Assembly: GCF_045277565.1 (NCBI RefSeq)
Contig: NZ_CP123584.1
Coordinates: 4,216,001-4,280,000 of the forward strand
Direction of reading: 5' to 3'
From: Aliisedimentitalea scapharcae
GTDB lineage: Bacteria; Pseudomonadota; Alphaproteobacteria; Rhodobacterales; Rhodobacteraceae
DNA length: 64,000 nucleotides
Below the pieces are notes generated by a model that worked only from the letters and a program-made list of their open reading frames with translations, was not told the origin of the DNA and ran no database searches. The stretch's first letter is position 1; every line of letters starts with the position of its first letter. A program made the translations under genes and the position numbers. Shown here piece after piece: positions 37,460 to 45,453 of this stretch.

Positions 37460-39025
37460 ATGCGAGAGATCACCACCGGACGTGTCGTGATCGTCGGCGC
37501 CGGGCTGGGTGCATTATATGCAGCGCTGATGCTAGCACCGCATCCGGTGGTTCTGATCTCACCTGACCCACTTGGTGAAGGTGCCAGCTCGGCCTGGGCG
37601 CAAGGCGGTGTGGCCGCCGCCATGGATCAGGCAGACAGCCCCGAAGCCCATGCCGCAGACACCCAACGTGCAGGTGCCGGTACGGTGGATCTGGACGTGG
37701 CTCATATGGTCACCCAAGCCGCCCGCGAACACATTCTGCAACTGACGACATTGGGCACACCCTTTGACCGTACCAAAAACGGTGGCTACGTGCTCTCGCG
37801 CGAAGCAGCGCACAGCTTTGCCCGTGTTGTGCGGGTCAAGGGCGATCAGGCCGGTGCCGAAATCATGGCCGCGCTGATCGCCGAGGTGCGAGCTACGCCG
37901 TCGGTTCAGGTGCTCGAAGGGGCAATGGCCGTCCGGTTGTCACAAACGGCTGGCACAGTGGACGGCGTTGTGCTGCAATCTTCGGCCCCCGAAGGATCAG
38001 CTCCGTTGATGCTGCGCGGTTCATCCTATCTGTTGGCCGGGGGCGGCTCGGGCGGATTATATGCGCTGACCACCAACCCGCCGCGTATCCGCGGACAGGT
38101 GATTGGCATGGCTGCCCGCGCCGGGGCCGACATTGCCGATGCCGAATTTGTGCAGTTCCATCCCACCGCCATCGACGTTGGCGAAGACCCCGCCCCGTTG
38201 GCCACCGAAGCGCTGCGCGGCGAAGGGGCCGTTTTGGTGAATGCCCTGGGAGAGCGGTTCATGTTGACCCAACACCCTGATGCCGAACTGGCCCCACGGG
38301 ATGTGGTGGCCCGGGCGATTTTTGCCCAAACCCAGGCAGGACATCGGCCATCGCTGGATACGCGGGCAGCTTTGGGAGCTGCACTTCTGGAAAACTTTCC
38401 GTCTGTCGCCGAAGCCTGTCGTCGAGGCGGGGTGGACCCGGTGGCGGACACGATCCCCGTCGCCGCTGCTGCGCATTATCATATGGGCGGGATTGCAACG
38501 GACCAAAACGGGCATTCCGGGTTGAAAAACCTATGGGTATGTGGCGAAGCGTCCTCGACCGGGCTGCATGGAGCAAATCGACTGGCCTCGAATGGTTTGT
38601 TGGAGGCGCTGGTCTATGCCCGGATCTGCGCGTTTGACATTGTACAAAACCTGCCACCAGAAAAGTGCAACCCGATTGATTTGCAGTTCCCACCCGGTGG
38701 CGACCCGGTTTCCCCCGAGGCCGTAACCGCCCTGCGTCAAACAATGACGACCCATGTTGGTGTTCTACGCGACGCCGCCGGCCTGAAGACCGCGCTGTTC
38801 AGGATCGCGCAGCTGGAGGCCGAAAACGACCATTGCGAGAGCTTTCTCAATATGTGCGCAACGGCGACAATGATTGCTGCCTGTGCCTTGCAACGCGAAG
38901 AAAGCCGCGGTGCCCATGCCCGCACCGATTTTCCCGATGCCGCGACCGGTCCCGGCCAACGATCGCGCCTGACCCTGTCTGAGGCGCTGCAATTGCGCGC
39001 CCAAATCGTGAGTGAATTCAAATGA
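37460..39025 (+). CDS. nadB: L-aspartate oxidase
   Basis: 521 residues. FAD motif VVIVGAGLGALYAALML (9-25), then SSAWAQGGVAAAMDQADSPEAHAADTQRAGAG (about 44-75), GGGSGGLYALTTNPP, ADAEFVQFHPTAI (about 225-237) and AAAHYHMGGIATDQNG, all succinate dehydrogenase/NadB-type, with VCGEASSTGLHGANRLASNGLLEALVY binding FAD. It oxidises L-aspartate to iminoaspartate. It follows nadA by ten bases and overlaps nadC by four, so nadABC is one operon. Confidence 0.96.
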   Translation: MREITTGRVVIVGAGLGALYAALMLAPHPVVLISPDPLGEGASSAWAQGGVAAAMDQADSPEAHAADTQRAGAGTVDLDVAHMVTQAAREHILQLTTLGTPFDRTKNGGYVLSREAAHSFARVVRVKGDQAGAEIMAALIAEVRATPSVQVLEGAMAVRLSQTAGTVDGVVLQSSAPEGSAPLMLRGSSYLLAGGGSGGLYALTTNPPRIRGQVIGMAARAGADIADAEFVQFHPTAIDVGEDPAPLATEALRGEGAVLVNALGERFMLTQHPDAELAPRDVVARAIFAQTQAGHRPSLDTRAALGAALLENFPSVAEACRRGGVDPVADTIPVAAAAHYHMGGIATDQNGHSGLKNLWVCGEASSTGLHGANRLASNGLLEALVYARICAFDIVQNLPPEKCNPIDLQFPPGGDPVSPEAVTALRQTMTTHVGVLRDAAGLKTALFRIAQLEAENDHCESFLNMCATATMIAACALQREESRGAHARTDFPDAATGPGQRSRLTLSEALQLRAQIVSEFK

Positions 39026-39882
39026 GCCCCCGGATAAGCAATGCCTCTCTTCCCGATCTGATCCTGGAACCCTTGGTGCGCAACGCGCTGATGGAAGATC
39101 TGGGCAGCTATGGGGATATCACCACGCGATCTGTCGTTCCCGGCGACGTGACTTATGTCGCTCGATTGAACGCCCGCGCCGATGCGGTGGTGTCCGGCAT
39201 GCAGATTGCGCGGATCGCATTTGGTCTGGTTGATCCGACGCTGGACGTAAAGACCCTGATCGGTGACGGGGAAACGGCGCACAAGGGCGAGACCCTGATG
39301 ACCATCTCAGGATCGGCGGCGTCGATCCTGATGGGAGAGCGGGTTGCCTTGAACTTTGCCGGTCGACTGACCGGAATTGCGACCAAGACTGCCGCCTTTG
39401 TAACCGCTGCGGCGGGTACAAAAACCCGCATCACATGCACGCGCAAGACCACGCCCGGGTTGCGGCTTGTCGAGAAACAGGCCGTTCTGCATGGCGGTGG
39501 TTTCAACCACCGTTATTCCCTTTCGGATGCGATCCTGATCAAGGACAACCACATTGCTGCCGCTGGCGGCGTGCAGGCGGTGCTGGAAGCCGTCAAAGCC
39601 AATGCGTCGCATATGATGAAAGTCGAGATCGAGGTGGATCGGCTGGATCAGTTGGAAGACGTTTTGACCGTGGGCGGGGCGGACGTGGTTTTGCTGGACA
39701 ACATGAACAATGATACCCTGGCGCGCGCTGTGGATATGGTACAAGGCCGGATCATCACCGAAGCCTCGGGCAATGTGACGCTGGAGCGGATCGCGTCGAT
39801 TGCAGCGACTGGCGTCGACTATATTTCCTCTGGCGCGTTGACCCATTCGGCACAGACCGTGGACCTAGGTCTGGACTTTTAA
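39022..39882 (+). CDS. nadC: nicotinate-nucleotide pyrophosphorylase (carboxylating)
   Basis: 286 residues. QAPRTase motifs: LMEDLGSYGDITTRSVVP (20-37), RVALNFAGRLTGIATKT (about 110-126), ITCTRKTTPGLRLVEKQAVLHGGGFNHRYSLSDAILIKDNHI (about 138-180, binding quinolinate and PRPP), and VVLLDNMNND. It turns quinolinate and PRPP into nicotinate mononucleotide, CO2 and pyrophosphate. Last of nadABC; starts within the nadB stop (ATGA). A GC-rich repeat follows 23 bases later. Confidence 0.96.
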   Translation: MSPRISNASLPDLILEPLVRNALMEDLGSYGDITTRSVVPGDVTYVARLNARADAVVSGMQIARIAFGLVDPTLDVKTLIGDGETAHKGETLMTISGSAASILMGERVALNFAGRLTGIATKTAAFVTAAAGTKTRITCTRKTTPGLRLVEKQAVLHGGGFNHRYSLSDAILIKDNHIAAAGGVQAVLEAVKANASHMMKVEIEVDRLDQLEDVLTVGGADVVLLDNMNNDTLARAVDMVQGRIITEASGNVTLERIASIAATGVDYISSGALTHSAQTVDLGLDF

Positions 39883-39905
39883 GTCGGCGCAGACCGGCTG
39901 GTGGT

Positions 39906-39980
39906 GCTCCCGCCCGTTTTTCGCGCATCTGCGATGCAATCAAAACCGTTGGGCCTGGCAGTGCCTCCAAAAGAGGCGCT
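39906..39980 (-). repeat. GC-rich double-hairpin intergenic repeat, copy 3
   Basis: On the minus strand: hairpin AGCGCCTC-tttt-...GAGGCACT (39973-39980 with 39960-39967, one G-T pair), the degenerate box GCCAGGCCCAAC (39948-39959), an inner hairpin region, then CGGGCGGGAGC (39906-39916). Inverted relative to copies 1 and 2; it lies between convergent nadC and the aldehyde dehydrogenase. Confidence 0.75.
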
Positions 39981-40001
39981 GGGTTACCGCTACCGCCTCC
40001 C

Positions 40002-40039
40002 AAAAAATAACTGCCGCCCCGATGGAATCAGGACGGCAG
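40002..40039 (-). terminator. terminator of the lysine-catabolism operon
   Basis: On the minus strand: CTGCCGtCC, 10-base loop, GGgGCGGCAG, then TTATTTTTT (A run at 40002-40007 on the plus strand). Lies 51 bases after the aldehyde dehydrogenase stop. Confidence 0.85.
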
Positions 40040-40090
40040 CATTTACGAGGTAAAGCTCATTCAACCCAGATGGGCTGTGTTCGCTGTGTT

Positions 40091-41605
40091 TCAGATGTCA
40101 AATTTGACACCCTGCGCCAAGGGTAATTCTGCTGAATAATTCACCGTATTTGTCTGGCGACGCATATACGATTTCCAAGCATCCGAACCGCTTTCACGTC
40201 CGCCTCCGGTTTCCTTCTCGCCGCCAAAGGCACCACCGATTTCTGCACCAGACGGGCCAATGTTGACATTGGCGATACCACAGTCCGAACCAGCCGGAGA
40301 CAGGAACTCTTCGGCTTCGCGCATGTTCAGGGTGAACACACAGGAGCTGAGACCCTGCGGCACGTCATTTTGCAGATCCAGCGCGTGCGCGAAGTCGTCA
40401 TACCCCAACACATAAAGGATCGGGGCAAAGGTCTCGGCTTTGACCGTCGCGCTTTGACCCGGCATTTCAACGATCGCCGGTTCCATGTAGACACCATTGG
40501 CTGGCACGCCTTTGGTAACGCGATTGCCACCATGAACGGTGCCGCCTTCGACACGGGCCGCGTCCAGCGCCGCCGTCATGGCCGCGCCGGCCTCTGCATC
40601 AACCAAGGGACCGACCAGGGTACCCTCTTCCAACGGGTTTCCAACGGGCAGGCCAGCATAGGCCTTTTTCAAGCGTGCAACCAGGTCCTCACGGATGGAA
40701 TTATGCACGATCAGACGGCGCAGGGTGGTGCAGCGCTGACCGGCGGTGCCGACAGCCGAGAACACGATGGCCCGCACGGCCATTTCCAGATCTGCCGAGG
40801 GGCCGACGATCATCGCATTGTTGCCGCCCAATTCCAGAATACATTTGCCAAATCGTTCCGCCACAACCGGTGCCACTGCACGGCCCATCCGGGTCGAACC
40901 GGTTGCCGAAATGATCGGGACATCTTCGCTCGCAACCAGCGACTTGCCCAGGTCCGCCCCACCGATCAGAGTTTGCAACAACCCATCCGGCGCATCCCCG
41001 AACCGCACCAGAGCACGATCAAAGATCTTTTGGCAGGCCAGGGCGGTCAGGGGTGATTTCTCGGAGGGTTTCCAGATCACCGGATCGCCACAGACCAGCG
41101 CCAGCGCCGCATTCCACGACCAGACCGCAACCGGGAAGTTAAAGGCCGAAATCACACCAACCGGACCGGCCGGTTGCCAGGTTTCCATCATCCGATGGCC
41201 GGGACGTTCGCTGGCGATGGTCAGGCCATACAGCTGGCGCGACAGACCGACGGCAAAGTCACAGATGTCGATCATCTCCTGCACTTCGCCCAGGCCTTCG
41301 GACGTGATCTTGCCGGCCTCCCAGCTAACCAGGGCTCCCAGGTCATCTTTGGCGGCGCGCAACTCTTCGCCCAGCAGGCGGATCAGCTCTCCGCGGCGCG
41401 GTGCCGGGACGATGCGCCATGCCTTGAACGCGGCCTTGGAGCGCGCCAGAATTGCATCCATGTCGGACGCAGGCGTTTCGTGGAGATCCGCCAATGCGCG
41501 CCCGTCGATGGGCGAATGCACGGTCAGCGTGCCGCCTGTAAGTTCGGCCTCGGTCAGGCCCAGATTTGCAAAAAGGGTGTGTGGTGTTATGACTGTATCT
41601 TTCAT
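40091..41605 (-). CDS. L-2-aminoadipate-6-semialdehyde (piperideine-6-carboxylate) dehydrogenase, ALDH7-like
   Basis: 504 residues. Antiquitin-type aldehyde dehydrogenase: GPVGVISAFNFPVAVWSWNAALALVCGDPVIWKPSEKSPLTALA (about 148-190), catalytic Glu in LELGGNNAMIV, catalytic Cys in GTAGQRCTTLRRLIV (about 290-304), and GEKETGGGRESGSDAWKSYMRRQTNT at the end. It oxidises 2-aminoadipate semialdehyde (open form of piperideine-6-carboxylate) to 2-aminoadipate. Three bases after the lysine dehydrogenase stop, so last gene of the lysine set. Lysine-derived substrate follows from that neighbour; ALDH7 enzymes can accept other aldehydes. Confidence 0.9.
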   Translation of the reverse strand: MKDTVITPHTLFANLGLTEAELTGGTLTVHSPIDGRALADLHETPASDMDAILARSKAAFKAWRIVPAPRRGELIRLLGEELRAAKDDLGALVSWEAGKITSEGLGEVQEMIDICDFAVGLSRQLYGLTIASERPGHRMMETWQPAGPVGVISAFNFPVAVWSWNAALALVCGDPVIWKPSEKSPLTALACQKIFDRALVRFGDAPDGLLQTLIGGADLGKSLVASEDVPIISATGSTRMGRAVAPVVAERFGKCILELGGNNAMIVGPSADLEMAVRAIVFSAVGTAGQRCTTLRRLIVHNSIREDLVARLKKAYAGLPVGNPLEEGTLVGPLVDAEAGAAMTAALDAARVEGGTVHGGNRVTKGVPANGVYMEPAIVEMPGQSATVKAETFAPILYVLGYDDFAHALDLQNDVPQGLSSCVFTLNMREAEEFLSPAGSDCGIANVNIGPSGAEIGGAFGGEKETGGGRESGSDAWKSYMRRQTNTVNYSAELPLAQGVKFDI

Positions 41606-41608
41606 GTC

Positions 41609-42715
41609 TCAGGCCGCCTTGTTCAGTTGGGTGATGTCGCCAGCGCGGTACAGCTGGCCAAATTCGGTTTCCAGGAAGGTCGAGAGCTGCACCTGTTCCT
41701 GGCGCACAAATCCGGACGCGGGCAGTCCGCCGGTTCGCATCAGGTCAACAACGCCCAAAACTCCGGCTGCCGTGGTCACCTGAATGGCACTCCAGACCTG
41801 TCCATTGATGGTTCGGGCAAAGGATTTATTGATCAGGCTTTTTTCGCGCAGCTGGCCGTCGATCTGCCCGCGCGCCGTGCAATAGACCAAAACCACATCC
41901 TGATCGGTACGGGGCAGCGCGGTTTCAAAGATCTCTTTCAGCAGATCGCGACGCCGTTCCAGCCCCAGATCAGTGAGCAACAATTTCAGTATGTCGCGAT
42001 GACCCGGATAGCGGATCGACCGATAGGATACCGCGCGCGCCTTGCCATCCAGGGTTTCAGGCAACGTGCCCAAACCGCCCGAAGTGTTGAAGCATTCGTA
42101 TTCCACGCCGTCGTGACCGAGGATCTCATAGTCTTCGAGCGGGGCGGTCTTGACCAGCTTGCCGTTCACAATGGCATCGCAGGAATTGCAGTATTCGTTG
42201 ATCAACCCATCAGTCGACCAGGTCAGATTGTATTTCAGCGCATTGGTCGGATAGAGCGGCAGCGCCCCCACCCGCATGTGCAGGGTGTCCAGCGTATCGA
42301 ATTCCGCAGCCAGCGCCGCTCCGGCGATACCGACAAATCCAGGTGCCAGACCACATTGCGGCATGAATGCTGTTTCGCTGTCGGCGGCCAGTTCGCGTAC
42401 CGCATTGGTCGCTGCGACATCTTCGGTCAGGTCAAAGTAATGCGCACCAGCACGCTTGGCAGCCGCAGCAATCGCGGGGGTCAAAAAGAATGGCGCTGCA
42501 GAAACAACCGCGTCAAATCCCTTTAGCCCTTCGGCCAGCCCTGCCTCATCCTTGGCGTCGATCTGTTTTGTGGCGATCCCCAATTTGTTGATCGCGCCCA
42601 GCGCGGCCAGATCATGGTCCGCCACAGTGACAGAGTAGTTGGACGACGTTTTCAGCAGCGTCGCGATCATCTGACCGATCTTGCCCGCGCCGACTACACA
42701 AATGTTCCAATGCAT
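41609..42715 (-). CDS. L-lysine 6-dehydrogenase (saccharopine-dehydrogenase-like fold)
   Basis: 368 residues. Rossmann start MHWNICVVGAGKIGQMIATLL (1-21), AAPFFLTPAIAAAAKRAGAHYFDLTED (about 74-100), and MPQCGLAPGFVGIAGAALA (about 118-136), the latter with a conserved Cys-Gly, as in lysine dehydrogenase. Single-domain lysine 6-dehydrogenases oxidise L-lysine with NAD to piperideine-6-carboxylate, the substrate of the downstream enzyme; related enzymes are known in roseobacters. AAAGGAGATG precedes ATG 42715. A repeated half-site array sits upstream (42778-42832). The family also contains saccharopine dehydrogenases, but the ALDH7 partner and lack of a lysine-ketoglutarate reductase domain favour lysine dehydrogenase. 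Confidence 0.85.
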   Translation of the reverse strand: MHWNICVVGAGKIGQMIATLLKTSSNYSVTVADHDLAALGAINKLGIATKQIDAKDEAGLAEGLKGFDAVVSAAPFFLTPAIAAAAKRAGAHYFDLTEDVAATNAVRELAADSETAFMPQCGLAPGFVGIAGAALAAEFDTLDTLHMRVGALPLYPTNALKYNLTWSTDGLINEYCNSCDAIVNGKLVKTAPLEDYEILGHDGVEYECFNTSGGLGTLPETLDGKARAVSYRSIRYPGHRDILKLLLTDLGLERRRDLLKEIFETALPRTDQDVVLVYCTARGQIDGQLREKSLINKSFARTINGQVWSAIQVTTAAGVLGVVDLMRTGGLPASGFVRQEQVQLSTFLETEFGQLYRAGDITQLNKAA

Positions 42716-42777
42716 CGCACATCTCCTTTTATTGCAAAAAGGGTGGCGGATGAGATGTTCAGTTTGTAGCGACCAGA

Positions 42778-42832
42778 TTGACGAAACGAGTCCTCATTTC
42801 GTCAATTCGACGAAATTTCCGTCAATTCGTCA
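42778..42832. promoter_or_regulatory. half-site array before lysine 6-dehydrogenase (Lrp/AsnC operator candidate)
   Basis: TTGACGAAA (42778-42786), then ATTTCGTC-aattc-GACGAAAT (42796-42816, perfect 8-base arms), then TTCCGTCAA (42817-42825) and TTCGTCA (42826-42832). Successive half-sites from 42797 lie about ten bases apart. Overlaps the lrp stop by three bases. Fits Lrp/AsnC-type binding to phased sites. Confidence 0.6.
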
Positions 42833-43261
42833 GATGCGGTCAATCCGTCGGCCAAAAATCACGTTGGTATTGGTGCGAACCACGCCAGGAATCGCCGCGA
42901 TTTCATCGACCAGAATATCCAGGTCTTCGATCCGCGGGGCTTCGGCACAGATAATCAGGTCAAACTCACCGTTGATAGACAGGCATTGTCGCACCTCGGG
43001 ATAGGTTTCCAACCGCTTGATGATCCGCCGGGTTTCTTTTTGCTGGACCTCGGCCATAACCACCACCTGCACCTTGTGGCCTTCGGGATGTTCCTGCAGC
43101 ACCACGGAATACCCAGCGATGACGCCACGGTCCTCCATGCGGCTGATACGTTCATGCACAGTGGTGCGCGCAACGCCCAGCTTGGTGGCGATCTTGGTGG
43201 TGGATTCGCGGGCATTGCGTTGCAACTCCGCGATTATTTTTCGGTCGAGCAAGTCCATCAT
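42830..43261 (-). CDS. Lrp/AsnC family transcriptional regulator of lysine catabolism
   Basis: 143 residues, normal Lrp length. Residues 1-60 form the winged HTH (LLDRKIIAELQRNARESTTKIATKLGVARTTVHERISRMEDRGVI) and 65-140 the RAM ligand domain (VQVVVMAEVQQKETRRIIKRLETYPEVRQCLSINGEFDLIICAEAP). Lysine is the natural candidate effector given the neighbours. ATG 43261 (ATG codons 43261 and 43258 in a row) overlaps the LysR stop. The gene is followed by the half-site array and the lysine enzymes. It could repress or activate, depending on the ligand. Confidence 0.88.
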   Translation of the reverse strand: MMDLLDRKIIAELQRNARESTTKIATKLGVARTTVHERISRMEDRGVIAGYSVVLQEHPEGHKVQVVVMAEVQQKETRRIIKRLETYPEVRQCLSINGEFDLIICAEAPRIEDLDILVDEIAAIPGVVRTNTNVIFGRRIDRI

Positions 43262-44139
43262 GTCTCTTTGCATAACGTGGTCAGCCAATCGCGCAAGGCC
43301 TGCAATGCCGGATAATCCCGACCGGCCCGGGGCCAAACCAGATAATAGCTACCGACGCTGACCCTGGCGGCTCCGGGCATGGCAATCAATCGCCCGTCTT
43401 GCAGATCCTTGCCCACCAGATAGTCCGGCATCAACGCCACCCCCAAACCCGATTGCGCCGCCTGCGCCATGGTTGCGAATTGGTCCAGAACCATGGCCGG
43501 AGCCCCTGTCGCCACCAGCCCCTGCGCGGAAAACCATTGATCCCAGGCCCAAGGGCGCGACGCCAGTTGCAGCCGCGGCAGATGCGACAGCGACTCCATG
43601 TCCGCCACCTCCAAATCCGGCGACATGACCGCCACAACCTGTTCGTCCCACAGTTTCAACGCTTCGGTATCGGGCCAGTCATCCTGTCCAAAGTGAATCG
43701 CACCGTGGAAGGTCTCTTGCGTGAAATCAAAGGGGTCGGTTCGGGTCCCCAGGTTCAAGGTAATCCCGGGATGGGTCTGCAAAAATTCGGGCAGACGCGG
43801 TGCCAGCCAATGGGCACCAAAAGCGGGCAGTATGGCCAGATTCAGTGCCCCACCCAAGGGATTCGCCTGTAGCGCTATCGTCGCGGCAGCGATTTGATTG
43901 ACTGCCGCACGCACCTGTTCGGCATAGGCTGCTCCCTGAGGTGTGAGCATCATGCGCTTGCGATCGCGCTGAAACAACGGCACTTGCACCGCATCCTCCA
44001 GCTTTTGCACCTGACGGCTGACAGCCCCCTGGGTCAGATCCATTTCGCGCGCAGCACCTGTGACCGACCCCAAACGCGCCACGGTTTCAAATGCGGACAA
44101 CCAGGACATTGGTGGGGTAAAACGGCGGGCACGGGGCAT
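43258..44139 (-). CDS. LysR family regulator (GcvA-like)
   Basis: 293 residues. N-terminal HTH with SWLSAFETVARLGSVTGAAREMDLTQGAVSRQVQKLEDAVQVPLFQRDRKR (about 12-62), a LysR signature; the rest is the ligand domain. Faces away from the aminotransferase at 44243 over 103 bases and is read just before the lrp gene (overlap of four bases). So it may control either the aminotransferase-E1-FabD operon (divergent) or the lysine genes. Its ligand is unknown. Confidence 0.9.
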   Translation of the reverse strand: MPRARRFTPPMSWLSAFETVARLGSVTGAAREMDLTQGAVSRQVQKLEDAVQVPLFQRDRKRMMLTPQGAAYAEQVRAAVNQIAAATIALQANPLGGALNLAILPAFGAHWLAPRLPEFLQTHPGITLNLGTRTDPFDFTQETFHGAIHFGQDDWPDTEALKLWDEQVVAVMSPDLEVADMESLSHLPRLQLASRPWAWDQWFSAQGLVATGAPAMVLDQFATMAQAAQSGLGVALMPDYLVGKDLQDGRLIAMPGAARVSVGSYYLVWPRAGRDYPALQALRDWLTTLCKET

Positions 44140-44242
44140 TTGTCATTCCATTTTGTAATGCATCCATTCCAGAACTTCGATTTCCTTGCCTGTCAAGTAA
44201 AGATACGCTGACTCAAACCGTCAGAAAGTATTGCGAAACAGC

Positions 44243-45442
44243 ATGACAAACATCGCCAACTTCCGCCGATCACGCCGGGCCAGCGCCCTGAACCTTAGCG
44301 AAATTGCACATGTCTCTGATGCCGCCGAGGCGCTGAGGGCAGCAGGAAAACCGGTTTTGACTTTTGGAACTGGTGAGCCGGATTTCCCAACACCCGTTCA
44401 CGTGATCGAAGCAGCCCATCAGGCGGCATTGCGTGGGGACACCACGTATACCTCGACCCAAGGCACTCCCGCATTGCGTCAGGCGGTGGCCGATCAGGCA
44501 GGGTTTGAAACTGACCCGGCAGAGGTCCTCATTTCGACCGGTGCCAAACAGGTTCTGTCCAACGCGCTCCTCGCCACCGTGGATCCCGGCGATGAGGTGA
44601 TCGTACCTGCTCCCTATTGGACCAGCTACTCGGACATCATCGACTTTTGTGAGGCAACTTTGGTGTCGGTCCCCTGCCCGGCGTCATCCGGGTTTCTCCT
44701 GACACCCGAAGCGCTAGAAATGGCGATCACCGACAAAACTCGGTGGCTGATGTTGAATTCACCGGGAAACCCATCCGGTGTCATGTATTCGGCCGATCAG
44801 CTTAGAGCATTGGCCGACGTGCTACGTCGCTATCCGCATGTATGGATTTTGGCGGATGAGATCTACCAGCACATTGCTTATGTGCCCTTCACCAGTTTTC
44901 GCAACGCCGCCCCCGATCTGGCCGACCGGACGCTGATCGTCAATGGTGTATCCAAAGCTTACGCCATGACCGGTTGGCGCATCGGCTGGGGCATCGGCCC
45001 GGTGCCGCTGATCAAGGCAATGACAGCCATCCAGGGGCAATCGACATCAGGCGCGTGTTCGGTCGCACAGGCGGCCAGCGTCGCGGCTCTGACCGGCCCA
45101 CAGGACCATTTGGAAACCCGCAGCACCGAATTCCGTGCCCGTCGCGATTTGGTTGTTCAGGGATTGAATGCGATCGACGGGTTGATCTGTCCGGAACCAT
45201 CCGGGGCTTTTTATGTCTTCCCGTCCTGTAGCGGCGTTTTTGGCCAAGTCACGCCGCAGGGGAAAACCATCGAAACCGACGCGGATTACTGCAGCTATCT
45301 TCTGGACGAAGCCTTGGTGGCCTTGGTTCCCGGACGGGCCTTTGGATTGCCTGGGTACTTCCGCCTGTCCTATGCCTACTCCAAAGCGGAGCTGCGCGAA
45401 GGTCTGCGCCGGATCGCTGCAGCAACAGCCGAACTCAAGTAA
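44243..45442 (+). CDS. class I/II pyridoxal-phosphate aminotransferase
   Basis: 399 residues, fold-type I aspartate-aminotransferase-like. Start TNIANFRRSRRASALNLSEIAHVSDAAEALRAAGKPVLTFGTGEPDFPTP, cofactor phosphate site and NSPGNPSGVM (about 168-177), and the PLP lysine in VNGVSKAYAMTGWRIGWG (about 233-250). It transfers an amino group between an amino acid and a 2-oxoacid. Since a branched-chain-type E1 follows 12 bases later, its product 2-oxoacid may be passed on; substrate not proven. ATG 44243 is used; an upstream in-frame TTG (44231) is possible. Confidence 0.92.
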   Translation: MTNIANFRRSRRASALNLSEIAHVSDAAEALRAAGKPVLTFGTGEPDFPTPVHVIEAAHQAALRGDTTYTSTQGTPALRQAVADQAGFETDPAEVLISTGAKQVLSNALLATVDPGDEVIVPAPYWTSYSDIIDFCEATLVSVPCPASSGFLLTPEALEMAITDKTRWLMLNSPGNPSGVMYSADQLRALADVLRRYPHVWILADEIYQHIAYVPFTSFRNAAPDLADRTLIVNGVSKAYAMTGWRIGWGIGPVPLIKAMTAIQGQSTSGACSVAQAASVAALTGPQDHLETRSTEFRARRDLVVQGLNAIDGLICPEPSGAFYVFPSCSGVFGQVTPQGKTIETDADYCSYLLDEALVALVPGRAFGLPGYFRLSYAYSKAELREGLRRIAAATAELK

Positions 45443-45453
45443 GGAAACCAGAC

